Notes under the pieces: model-generated | The model's input: only the letters and a program-made list of their open reading frames with translations | Database searches by the model: none | What the model was told of the DNA's origin: nothing | Position numbers and translations under genes: made by a program | In this document: piece by piece, positions 27,201 to 36,532 of the stretch | Layout: each line of letters starts with the position of its first letter | Position numbering within the stretch: the stretch's first letter is position 1 | Assembly: GCF_029392895.1 (NCBI RefSeq) | Contig: NZ_CP114200.1 | Span: 2,573,001 to 2,637,000 of the forward strand | Source of the DNA: Streptomyces sp. 71268 | GTDB lineage: Bacteria; Actinomycetota; Actinomycetes; Streptomycetales; Streptomycetaceae | Length of the DNA: 64,000 bases | Direction of reading: 5' to 3'

Positions 27201-27956
27201 GGCGACGTCGCGGCCGGTGGCGGCGCGCTCCAGGCGCTTGCGGGCGGGCCCGGGGGCGAGCTGGGCGAAGTCCGCGAGCGCCGCCTCCTCGCGCAGTCGG
27301 GTGCGCTGCGCCGAGGCGGTGAGGTCCGGTTGGCGGCCACCGGAGGCCAGGGCTCCGAGCAACAGCGCCCGACTCCCGGACGCCTGTTCCACGGCGCGGC
27401 CCAGTGGGCCGAGGGAGCTGGGCTCGACCACGCCGGCGGCCCGGTACAGGGCCCGCACCACGCCGGTGTACGCGTCGAAGGTCTCGACGGCCGAACCGGG
27501 CCCCGACAGCGCTCGCTGCCGGGCCTTCGGCAGTCCGCCAAGCCGCTTGGTGGCGTCGGCGAACGTCACGGAGGCGTCGCTCGCGCTGTCGCGCAGCTCC
27601 CCGATCTGTCGGTCCACCCGGGCGCGCACGGCCTTCGACGCGCCCCCGCCGAGGGCGGCGGAGCGCCCGGTCGCCACGTACTCCGTCATCGCGTCGCGCT
27701 CGTCGGCCAGCGAGTGGGCGAGGGAGACGGCCGCCACGGCGGCCTCGGCGCGATCGACGCCGCGCTGGGCGTCCTGGACGTCACGGGTCGCCGTGACGAG
27801 GACGGGGGCTCCGGCCGCGATGACCGCGGCGGCGACCACGGTCACGGACACGACGAGTCGGTTGCGCACCCGTGCCCGACGCTCCGGCACGGGATTGCGC
27901 TCGCCCGGACTGCCCTTGCTGCCCCGAAGCCGTCTTTTCCGCACCGGTGCCCACAT
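24234..27956 (-). CDS. cvnA: Conservon sensor-kinase-like protein CvnA
   Basis: 1240 residues from the ATG at 27956. An N-terminal membrane segment (VVSVTVVAAAVIAAGAPVLV) is followed by an extracellular helical (nitrate-sensor-like) region and a second membrane segment. Then come a HAMP-like linker (TRPLVALRAGARRLV), a coiled coil and an HATPase domain with N-box HLIAELLENATVFSPPGTEVHVSG and G-box DPLGLGLYVVTRLAARHG. The last 450 residues are low-complexity, with repeats such as HDPAAHDPAAYGSPAHGS and a Gln/His/Pro-rich tail. No conserved H-box for autophosphorylation is obvious, as usual for CvnA. It presumably senses a signal and acts through CvnB-D. Longer upstream starts exist but lack family sequence. 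Confidence 0.93.
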   Translation of the reverse strand: MWAPVRKRRLRGSKGSPGERNPVPERRARVRNRLVVSVTVVAAAVIAAGAPVLVTATRDVQDAQRGVDRAEAAVAAVSLAHSLADERDAMTEYVATGRSAALGGGASKAVRARVDRQIGELRDSASDASVTFADATKRLGGLPKARQRALSGPGSAVETFDAYTGVVRALYRAAGVVEPSSLGPLGRAVEQASGSRALLLGALASGGRQPDLTASAQRTRLREEAALADFAQLAPGPARKRLERAATGRDVAAAEHYLDQLTDAPRLTAADLALDRERVDAALTARVDRLRGAETALAADGLTRAERTRDDEITALELRAALLLGCLLLAIAVSVRTTRSVTRPLVALRAGARRLVEDPTSAEPVTLGRRDAARGDEFAGLVQSVNQLHENLGSQRARVAKLAAERGHLIEERQHLAAQIAEIRQECEELRRLRDEVQARLDGLRDRVHSSFVNLALRTLGLVERQLTVIETMEESEQDPERLDTLFTLDHLATGIRRYSENLLVIAGSERQSNHPGPVPLLDVLRAAISEVERYQRIRIQALPPQAQVAGFAADSISHLIAELLENATVFSPPGTEVHVSGWLMESGEVMLSVQDEGISMTPERFDELNARLADPVPDYCQGPQPDDPLGLGLYVVTRLAARHGVRVQLREQKQGGVTAVVVLPRQILPQPPAVAGSARSVALRTDPAGGAPAQLGEAAPHTAPVPNTAPVPTSQAAGPEAGVLDQSDAYDPAASRTAHDPVSHDPAAHDPAAYGSPAHGSAAHDDGVRAVGDDPGAEHAPPTAHAAPVTHAPPAAHVTPTDHAAPGDEGTVPRGATFSGAGTATRVSGVAAAPGAEPWGDDPSATGQPTGRRRARRAHPEPNAPLAGREHPEQYRPGEARPMPWTGEPWGPGLGEAEPGDGEPLVPSQREGQPATPGPRADGPPAGGRGDAEPPGQWSDAPPRARARSAAEGPTAAGDPLVAAAERAIERSARQEPDARPDAPREPVPTLWTSSAPRPAEPGSVSPDVRGPLAASGPRGGAALPDEAHADAARADGPRTDKGLPKRTPRVVAPRKPVAGERRKVDAEMLRRRLGGFQQGARDGRRDAEAEIAERLAARSGPAPGDQRGDQPPPGQAQEPPVAPHHEAPPALDQPAHAATPHAATPDAAAPGHGSEPERSRRTPGQDHVEGRGPGQSDQPTYDQEQHHQSPYDQERHDQPPTGRQPEDRQPRQRHARQRDTQHQAGALDEGGNVEEARS

Positions 27957-28368
27957 TCTTCTCTCGCCCGACCCACCGTGGTTCCAGGAGGTGACGACAG
28001 CTCCGCAGTTGCTCTGGGACCGTGCGCTCGACCGTGTGACGCCACGCTCGTACCCACTCCTGGTACGGAAACCGACCTTTCCAGTACCGCCGTGCGGCGG
28101 GCACGCATCGACAGCCCGGCCACTCGAACGAGTGAACATCAATCGGAAGTTGGCCATCAACTTGCACCACAGACCGCGCACGCGCGCTGACTCGACCAAG
28201 TGGAAAACACCACGGTGTCCTGACAGGATGCCCGCCCGCAGCCCTTCGGGGGCCAGTTCCGCGCGAATTAACCTCACCGAAACCCGCGAGAGCCCTTTGG
28301 TATGGGCCAATACCCGAACCCCTTTCGCCTCTCGGCGGGAGCGGATGACGGTCCGGCAGACTGGCGCC
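27957..28368. promoter_or_regulatory. Divergent cvnA / PP2C-like promoter region with three palindromes
   Basis: About 410 bp, less GC-rich than its neighbours. CACTCG-AA-CGAGTG is at 28121-28134, AAGTTG-N5-CAACTT at 28147-28163, and GGTAT-N6-ATACC at 28299-28314. The first two lie 12 nt apart and could form a compound operator for cvnA; the third lies close to the PP2C-like gene. No consensus -35/-10 pair stands out. Confidence 0.4.
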
Positions 28369-29214
28369 ATGCGTCTCGATCTGGCCACCGCCCCCGGGGA
28401 CCCCCAACGCCCCAACGAGGACTACGCGTCCATAGCCCTCCCGGCATCCGGGCAGGGCGGAGCGCTGGTACTCCTCGACGGCGTCACGCCCCCGCCGAAC
28501 CCGTACGGGTGCGCCCACTCAGTCCCCTGGTTCACCGCCCGACTCGGTGGCGCCCTGCTCGAACTGTCCGGTTCGCGGCGGGATATGCCCCTCGCCGACT
28601 GCCTGGCGGCGGCGATCACCCGGACCGCCGACGCCCATCGCGACACATGTGACCTTTCTCATGTTCGTACGCCCCAGGCAACCGTGGTCGTCGTCCGCTG
28701 GGACGCCGACCACGTGGAGCACCTGGTGCTCTCCGACTCCTCCCTGCTGATCGAGTCGCCCGACGGCACGGTGACGCCGGTGCTCGACTCCCGGCTCGAC
28801 GAACTACCGCACAGCGTGCGCGCCCTCCGCGCCGCCACCCGCGCGCTCCCCCACGGTTCGGCCGAGCGCCGCGCGGCGGGCGCCGAGTACGGGCGGGCCG
28901 TTGAGGCCCTGCGCAACGCCGAGGGCGGCTTCTTCACCGCCGCCGCCGACCCGGACGTCGCCCGCCGAGCCGTCACCGGCACCACCCCGCGCACCGAGGC
29001 GCGGGCCCTCGCGGCGCTCAGCGACGGGGCCACGCGCTGGGTCGAGATCTTCCGCGAGGGCGATTGGACGGAGAGCCTCGCCCTGCTCCGCAAGGAGGGT
29101 GCACAGGCCCTGCTCGATCGGGTACGGGTCGCGGAGGAAGCCGACCCGGACGGCGTCACCTTCCCCCGCGGCAAGCCGCACGACGACGCGACGGCGATCT
29201 ACGCCGAGCTGTGA
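28369..29214 (+). CDS. PP2C-like protein phosphatase domain protein
   Basis: 281 residues from MRLDLATAPGDPQRPNEDYAS; an ATG 24 nt upstream, with GGGAG close before it, is an alternative. The sequence RPNEDYAS, GALVLLDGVTPP, LVLSDSSLLI and PHDDATAIYAEL follows the order of PP2C metal-binding motifs: D in the first two, DGV for DG, and a C-terminal DDAT. This suggests a divergent PPM-type Ser/Thr phosphatase, cytosolic and without other domains. It is divergent from the conservon and may share its regulation. Activity is not certain because the family is degenerate. Confidence 0.75.
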   Translation: MRLDLATAPGDPQRPNEDYASIALPASGQGGALVLLDGVTPPPNPYGCAHSVPWFTARLGGALLELSGSRRDMPLADCLAAAITRTADAHRDTCDLSHVRTPQATVVVVRWDADHVEHLVLSDSSLLIESPDGTVTPVLDSRLDELPHSVRALRAATRALPHGSAERRAAGAEYGRAVEALRNAEGGFFTAAADPDVARRAVTGTTPRTEARALAALSDGATRWVEIFREGDWTESLALLRKEGAQALLDRVRVAEEADPDGVTFPRGKPHDDATAIYAEL

Positions 29215-29456
29215 CCGACCGCCACGCGATCGCCCTCTGAACCCCACCGGGTCAGAAGCACATGTGGGGGCCGTCCCCGCTTTGGGGGTTCGGGCCGGGT
29301 GGGCCGGTCTCCGCTGCAAGGTGGGTCGACCTTCGTGGCGACGGGCGGGGCGGGGCGGACGGTGAGCGGCGCGAGCTGAATCGGCCGCACTCCCCGCGCG
29401 CCCGGCCGCCCGGCTCTCGGCTACCGCTCGGGCGTCGGCTACCGCTCAGCCCCCGG

Positions 29457-30005
29457 CTACCGCTCGGGCGCGGCGGACTCACGGCCCGACTCCGGGGGCG
29501 GCTCCAGCCCTGGTGTGGCCGACTCCGTCTCGTGGCCGGCGTTGAGCCGGTGCAGCAGGCGGGCCAGCTCGGCCACCTCCGCGCGGTCCCAACCCTCCAG
29601 CCGCTGGGCGTAGCGGGCGCGCAGGCCGCCGCGCACCCGGGTGAACCTGGCCCTCCCCTCATCCGTCAGATGGACCAACCACGCCCGCCCGTCGTCCGGG
29701 TCGGGGACCCGACCGACGAGCCCGAGCCGCTCCAGTGCGCGCAGTTGGCGGCTCATGGTCGCCTTGCCGACACCGAAGTACGCGGCCAGGTCCGTGGCCC
29801 GCATCTGCCCGACCTCACCTAACCGGGCCAACAGTCCGTACGCGGCGGGCTCCAGGTCGGGATGCACCTCTCGCGCCATCTCGCCCAGGTTCGCGCGAGC
29901 GCGCCGGAGAAAGACGGACAACTCACGCTCAAGGGCCAGAAAGGCGCCGTCGACCCCCGCTCGACCCTCGCCGTCGCCAGTTCCCCCGACCCCGGTGTTG
30001 TGCAC
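29457..30005 (-). CDS. MarR-family transcriptional regulator
   Basis: 182 residues from a GTG with AGAGG 7 nt upstream. The winged helix reads MRATDLAAYFGVGKATMSRQLRALERLGLVGRVPDPDDGRAWLVHLTDEGRARF, with the wing DPDDGRAWLV typical of MarR. It is divergent from the secreted GH25 lysozyme. A 9-bp inverted repeat in between, with an extra half-site, is the likely operator. A role in controlling the lysozyme and itself is inferred from position. Confidence 0.92.
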   Translation of the reverse strand: MHNTGVGGTGDGEGRAGVDGAFLALERELSVFLRRARANLGEMAREVHPDLEPAAYGLLARLGEVGQMRATDLAAYFGVGKATMSRQLRALERLGLVGRVPDPDDGRAWLVHLTDEGRARFTRVRGGLRARYAQRLEGWDRAEVAELARLLHRLNAGHETESATPGLEPPPESGRESAAPER

Positions 30006-30152
30006 GTCAGCACCTCTCCGGCTTTTCAGCACGTGAAAGTCTCGTCGCGCCGCGACGCGTTGCCGCAGCTCCGCCAGTATTTTGCAGGAATACACCGCGA
30101 CTCCACCCAGGACCTCTTCCCATTCCCCCATCTACGCCCGTAGAGTGGAAGC

Positions 30153-30181
30153 GTGACATGGTCATTACAAAGCCATGTCAC
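30153..30181. promoter_or_regulatory. MarR operator candidate GTGACATGG-N11-CCATGTCAC
   Basis: A perfect 9-bp inverted repeat (30153-30161 and 30173-30181) lies between the MarR gene and the lysozyme gene. The core CATGTC recurs at once (30182-30187), giving three half-sites in 35 bp. It sits 34-62 nt upstream of the lysozyme ATG and so would block its transcription when bound. Confidence 0.6.
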
Positions 30182-30214
30182 ATGTCCCCCACCGAGGCCA
30201 TCGGAGGCATACCC

Positions 30215-31057
30215 ATGCCCACGCACAGACCCGGTTCCCCCCGCCGCTCCCTCACCGCAGTGGTCGGGTTTCTCGCAACGTTCCTCGCCATGACGTTGGC
30301 GTTCACGCTGCCCGGTGCGGCCACCGCTGACGACCAGCCCATTCCCCACCCGGAAAAGGACTGGATGGGCTCCACCATCCTGGAACGGGAGGGCGGCAAC
30401 CCCCACAATCAGCCCCCCTCCTCACGCGCCGCCTCCGTCGAGGGCGTCGACGTCAGTAGCCACCAGGGCAGCGTCAACTGGTCCTCGCTGTGGAACAGCG
30501 GGGTGCGCTGGGCGTACGTCAAGGCCACCGAGGGCCTGACGTACAAGAACCCGGACTTCGCCCAGCAGTACAACGGCTCCTTCAACGTGGGCATGATCCG
30601 TGGCGCCTACCACTTCGCGCTGCCCAACGTCTCCAGCGGAGCCCAGCAGGCGAACTACTTCGCCAGCAATGGTGGGGGCTGGTCGCGTGACGGCAAGACG
30701 CTTCCGGGGGCACTTGACCTGGAATACAACCCGTATGGCGCCACGTGTTACGGGTTGAGCCAGAGCGCGATGATCAACTGGGTGCGGGACTTCTTCAACA
30801 CCTACAAGGCACGCACCGGTCGTGACGCCGTCATCTACACGTCCACCAGTTGGTGGAAGACCTGCACGGGTAATTACGCGGGCTTCGGCAACACCAATCC
30901 CCTGTGGGTTCCGCGCTATGGCTCGTCGGTGGGCGAACTTCCCGCTGGTTGGGGCTTCCACACCATGTGGCAGTACACCTCCACGGGGCCGATCGTTGGC
31001 GACCACAATCGCTTCAACGGTGCGTACGACCGCCTCAAGGCACTCGCCAACGGCTAA
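30215..31057 (+). CDS. Secreted GH25 lysozyme (N,O-diacetylmuramidase type)
   Basis: 280 residues; ATG with GGAGG 7 nt upstream. A signal peptide (VVGFLATFLAMTLAFTLPGAATA) is followed by a short linker and the GH25 domain. Catalytic region: GVDVSSHQGSVNW at the start, ALDLEYNPYG with the DxE acids in the middle, and MWQYTS near the end. The domain hydrolyses the beta-1,4 bond between MurNAc and GlcNAc in peptidoglycan. There is no cell-wall-binding repeat; a linker only. The divergent MarR gene and shared operator suggest induced expression. Growth-linked wall turnover or lysis of competitors are both plausible. Confidence 0.94.
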   Translation: MPTHRPGSPRRSLTAVVGFLATFLAMTLAFTLPGAATADDQPIPHPEKDWMGSTILEREGGNPHNQPPSSRAASVEGVDVSSHQGSVNWSSLWNSGVRWAYVKATEGLTYKNPDFAQQYNGSFNVGMIRGAYHFALPNVSSGAQQANYFASNGGGWSRDGKTLPGALDLEYNPYGATCYGLSQSAMINWVRDFFNTYKARTGRDAVIYTSTSWWKTCTGNYAGFGNTNPLWVPRYGSSVGELPAGWGFHTMWQYTSTGPIVGDHNRFNGAYDRLKALANG

Positions 31058-31218
31058 TCGATCTCGCCGACATCCCGGCGTCGTGTTCGGAACGCTGTTA
31101 TGCGACCCCCGTCGCACCGTTCTTCTCGCATCGCTCTTCCGTGATCGTGATTGCGTGAGATCACTTTCCAGCGCCCTCCCCCGGTGTTCGTGAGTGCGTC
31201 GGTCGCGGTCCCGGCGCC

Positions 31219-31255
31219 GTGCGGCCCTTCTCGCCCTCCGCGAGAGGGGCCGCAC
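31219..31255 (+). terminator. Terminator after the lysozyme gene
   Basis: GTGCGGCCC at 31219 pairs with GGGCCGCAC ending at 31255, and an inner TCTCG pairs with CGAGA. The stem is about 15 bp in total and lies between the lysozyme and the TetR gene. Confidence 0.7.
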
Positions 31256-31337
31256 CCCGCTTCGCGCCCCCACTTCGGCGCCGTTGGCGCCACGCACTGC
31301 CTTTGACCCCATGTCAGTGGGTTCCACTACAGCCATA

Positions 31338-31359
31338 CGGACAGGTCTGTCTGTATCCT
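31338..31359 (+). promoter_or_regulatory. TetR operator over the -10 of the TetR gene
   Basis: CGGACAG-GT-CTGTCTG (31338-31353) matches the two operators upstream of the oxidoreductase gene (32996-33042) with one arm change. It abuts TATCCT (31354-31359), a plausible -10. This predicts autorepression. Confidence 0.7.
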
Positions 31360-31447
31360 GAAGAACGTTGGCGTAGGCTCCGGCGCGTACCTGACGCGGC
31401 ACCGAGCCGGCGCCCGAACCAGGCACCCACCTCTTGGAGCGTGACGC

Positions 31448-32032
31448 ATGGCTGGCAAGCGGTCTCCCGCTCGGAGTCGGATTCTGGATACCGCGACGGA
31501 GTTGTTCAACGCTCACGGCGTGCGTGGCGTGGGTGTGGACCGCATCATTGCCGAATCCGGCGTCGCCAAGGCGACCCTCTACGCTCACTTCCGCTCCAAG
31601 GACGATCTCGTCATCGCGTATCTCCACGGCGCCGACGGACTCTGGCGCGGTGCCCTGCGGGAGGCCGCGACCAGCGCCGGCTCCGACCCCCGCGAGCAGA
31701 TACTCGGGCTGTTCGACGCGCTGCGCACCGCGACCATCTGCGACGGCTTCCGCGGCTGCGCCTTCATCAACACCGCGAGCGAGACGGAGCCCGGCACCGC
31801 CCCGCACGCCACCAGCGTCGAACACAAGCAAGCCGTGCGTGCCTGGCTGAGGGAGCTCACCGTCGCCGCGGGCGCCGACGATCCGGTCCTGTTGGCCCAG
31901 CAGCTCAGCGTGTTGATAGACGGCGTGATGTCCGCCGCGGCCCTGGAGCCGACGCCGGAGTTCACGGAAGCCGCGCGAGCGGCGGCCCGCACCCTCATCT
32001 CCGTCGCCTGCCCGGACCCCGCCATGGCCTAG
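31448..32032 (+). CDS. TetR-family repressor of the adjacent oxidoreductase
   Basis: 194 residues; ATG with GGAG 8 nt upstream. The DNA-binding domain is RILDTATELFNAHGVRGVGVDRIIAESGVAKATLYAHFRSKDDLV. The ligand domain includes GFRGCAFINTASE, seen in TetR regulators that control oxidoreductase or quinone-stress genes. The operator next to its own promoter is nearly identical to two operators in front of the convergent flavodoxin-fold oxidoreductase gene, so this is a local regulon. The inducer is probably an electrophile or quinone; that is inference. Confidence 0.94.
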   Translation: MAGKRSPARSRILDTATELFNAHGVRGVGVDRIIAESGVAKATLYAHFRSKDDLVIAYLHGADGLWRGALREAATSAGSDPREQILGLFDALRTATICDGFRGCAFINTASETEPGTAPHATSVEHKQAVRAWLRELTVAAGADDPVLLAQQLSVLIDGVMSAAALEPTPEFTEAARAAARTLISVACPDPAMA

Positions 32033-32251
32033 CGGGGACGGGCCCGCCAGCTGGCGGGCGGTCCCCCAGTTGGCAGAGGCGCCAGCCTCCCGACCACCCG
32101 CCCGCGGTCACCCCTGCCTGAGCTTGCCCCGCGGGGCGGGGAACTTCGCTCGGCCTTCCCCACTATCGGCGACACCACCCTGGCCCCTACAGCCCTCGCG
32201 GGATCGCGGGATCGCGCGGAGGAGCGGGCGCCGGCTCCGGACGCGAAGGAG

Positions 32252-32279
32252 CCCGGCACGGCGAGGATGCCGTGCCGGG
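32252..32279 (-). terminator. Terminator of the oxidoreductase gene
   Basis: A perfect 11-bp stem, CCCGGCACGGC with GCCGTGCCGGG, 48 nt past the stop (32327, minus strand). It lies in the convergent region with the TetR gene. Confidence 0.65.
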
Positions 32280-32326
32280 ACCCGGGCGGAGAGGACGACG
32301 ACACCTCGCGGGTGCCGCCGGCGCGC

Positions 32327-32920
32327 TCAGGCGGCCAGACTCGACTCCTCGGCGGCGGCCGGCACTATTCGGGCGGTCTCGGTCGTACCGCTGGTACGCA
32401 GGACGGCCCGGTAGGCGTCCTGCTGGGCCGTCAGCCCCGACTCGTCCATCCGGCGCGTCCCGTAGGCCACGAACGGCTCCTCGTACCGCATGCCGGTCAC
32501 GCCTGCCGTGACGTCGAAGGGGCGCAGCAGGTCGGAGACGGAGAAGCGGTTCGCTCCCCCGGGCCTGTAGGCGTCGCTGGGGCCGCCCACGGTGGTCGCC
32601 ACCCGCAGCGTCTTGCCGTGCAGGGCGGAGCCATCGGTGCCGTACGCGAACCCGTACACGAAGACCTCGTCGAGCCACTGCTTGAGCAACGGGGTCGCCG
32701 CGTACCAGTAGAAGGGGAACTGGAGCACGATCCGGTCGTGCTCCAGGAGCAGGCCCTGCTCGTGCGCGATGTCGATGCGCCCGTCGGGGTACGTGGCGTA
32801 CAGGTCGTGGACCGTGACGCCGGCAACACTCCTGGCGGCATCGACGAGGGCCGTGTTGACGCGCGAGGTGGCCAACTGCGGATGAGCGAGGACAACCAGG
32901 GTGCGGGGCTCGGATGCCAC
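32327..32920 (-). CDS. Flavodoxin-fold NAD(P)H oxidoreductase (NQO/KefF/MdaB-like)
   Basis: 197 residues. The N-terminal flavodoxin-like strand and loop TLVVLAHPQLATSRVNTAL and the conserved LQFPFYWYAATPLLKQWLDEVFVYGFAYG identify the NAD(P)H dehydrogenase (quinone) family. FMN or FAD is the expected cofactor. Such enzymes reduce quinones by two electrons or regulate K+ efflux systems. Two TetR operators overlay its promoter and a third precedes the convergent TetR gene. Expression is therefore predicted to be switched on by an electrophilic or quinone inducer. Confidence 0.92.
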   Translation of the reverse strand: MASEPRTLVVLAHPQLATSRVNTALVDAARSVAGVTVHDLYATYPDGRIDIAHEQGLLLEHDRIVLQFPFYWYAATPLLKQWLDEVFVYGFAYGTDGSALHGKTLRVATTVGGPSDAYRPGGANRFSVSDLLRPFDVTAGVTGMRYEEPFVAYGTRRMDESGLTAQQDAYRAVLRTSGTTETARIVPAAAEESSLAA

Positions 32921-32995
32921 GGAAGTCTCCTGTTCGGAGGCGATGCGTACGACCGGTGCGTGCAGCGAGGCCGCACGGGCGAGTTCAGTAGCGAA

Positions 32996-33050
32996 CAGAC
33001 AGGTCTGTCTGACACTCCAAAATTAACAGACAGACCTGTCTGCCTGTCAA
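32996..33050 (-). promoter_or_regulatory. Oxidoreductase promoter with two TetR operators
   Basis: On the minus strand, TTGACA (33050-33045) and TTAATT (33026-33021) are an 18-nt-spaced -35/-10. The operator CAGACAG-AC-CTGTCTG fills the spacer (33027-33042). A second copy, CAGACAG-GT-CTGTCTG, covers the start region (32996-33011), 31 nt (about three helical turns) from the first. Both have perfect 7-bp arms. This is a clear repressor-controlled promoter. Confidence 0.8.
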
Positions 33051-33273
33051 GGTCATCGAGACAGTCAACGAGTCGTTCACCCTTTCGAGTTGACTGGCTG
33101 TCATGCGCTGCGCCAGTTGTCGGGACCTCGGGCGCCCCTCTCCCCTGCTGCCTTCCGTTTCCGAAGGTCAGGGGCCCCTGCCCGCGAGCTGAGCACCCTC
33201 GTACGCGTACGGGACGCTGACCTCGCGGGCGCCGTATAGCGACCCGTCACTTCGCGCTCCCATGGGGCTGACA

Positions 33274-33331
33274 CGCCGAGGCCGGCGCCCCCCGCTCCAC
33301 CGCGAGTGAAGGGGGAACGCCGGCCTCGGCG
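33274..33331 (-). terminator. lon terminator
   Basis: CGCCGAGGCCGGCG (33274-33287) pairs perfectly with CGCCGGCCTCGGCG (33318-33331), extended inward by C and G runs. It lies 34 nt past the lon stop codon on the minus strand. Confidence 0.75.
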
Positions 33332-33364
33332 TCGCCGTTCGGGCACGGTCCGGCCGGGGTCAGG

Positions 33365-35818
<2,454 letters not shown>

Positions 35819-35839
35819 GATCTCCCCTTCGGCAGGCAA

Positions 35840-35860
35840 GTTGAGCTACACACACTCAAT
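35840..35860. promoter_or_regulatory. HAIR element (HspR operator) upstream of lon
   Basis: On the minus strand the sequence is ATTGAGT-N7-GCTCAAC, close to the HAIR consensus CTTGAGT-N7-ACTCAAG with correct spacing. It ends 21 nt before the lon ATG, so HspR would overlap the promoter or transcription start. Confidence 0.8.
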
Positions 35861-36532
35861 GCATATGAGGCGCCTCGTGTTCCCTCACCTGTGTTCGCTG
35901 TGAGCGATCAGACGCCGTGGTGGCTCGGCCGACTGCTGGCCCATGTGGGCAAACCACTCGCCCGGCGGCTTTACTCCGCGCCTGATCCCGCGTTGAGCAG
36001 GAACTTTGCCTGGTTCCCCGGGCCGGCGAGGCGGGGACTGGGAGCGGGGCGGTGCTGACTGATGGTGTCGATTTCGGCGGCAGTCTTCGGAGGGGCGAGG
36101 CGGTGTCGGCCGGTCGGCCCCATTGGGCTGACGGTTCGGCGGAGCGGGTTGTCGGGGCGGCGGGCCATCGGGCCGTGGGTGTGGAGGCGCGGGGCGCCGC
36201 ACGTGACGCTGGCAGACGGCCGGGGGCGTCTAGGTGCGTGGCGGAGCGCGGGTACCTGGTGGCACCGGCGCGCGCCCGGCCTCAGGCGGCGGCGGTCGGT
36301 ACGCGCTGGCACGGACGGCTGTCGGTAGGTGCTGGCGCGGGCGGCGGTCGGTGCGCGCTTGCGGGTGGCGGCGGGGCGCTTCGGGACGGTGGCGCCCCGG
36401 GCGCCTACTGCGTTTTCAGTAGGTGGTCGTGTGGTTTCAGTAGGCCGCAGTGTCCGTAGCGGCATGACGACGGGACGGGCCCTCTCCCACGAGCCTTGAG
36501 AGGTCATCGCTTGTGGATAGGGAGACCCTGAC
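35861..36532. other. Intergenic region between lon and the MMPL gene
   Basis: About 670 bp, divergent. The left 150 bp precede the lon promoter. The middle is G-rich low-complexity DNA with open but unconvincing frames on both strands. The right 130 bp are less GC-rich and hold the CAGTAGG motif cluster described separately. No gene is supported. Confidence 0.5.
36404..36444 (+). promoter_or_regulatory. Triple CAGTAGG motif upstream of the MMPL transporter
   Basis: CCTACTG (36404-36410) and CAGTAGG (36417-36423) form a 7-bp inverted repeat with a 6-nt spacer. TTTCAGTAGG is repeated at 36414-36423 and 36435-36444, exactly 21 nt apart. The cluster lies about 90-130 nt before the MMPL start, suggesting cooperative binding of a response regulator on one DNA face. 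Confidence 0.5.

Noticed and set aside
25737..28190. Long plus-strand frame opposite cvnA
   Set aside because: Shadow of cvnA; His/Arg/Gly-rich translation without domains.
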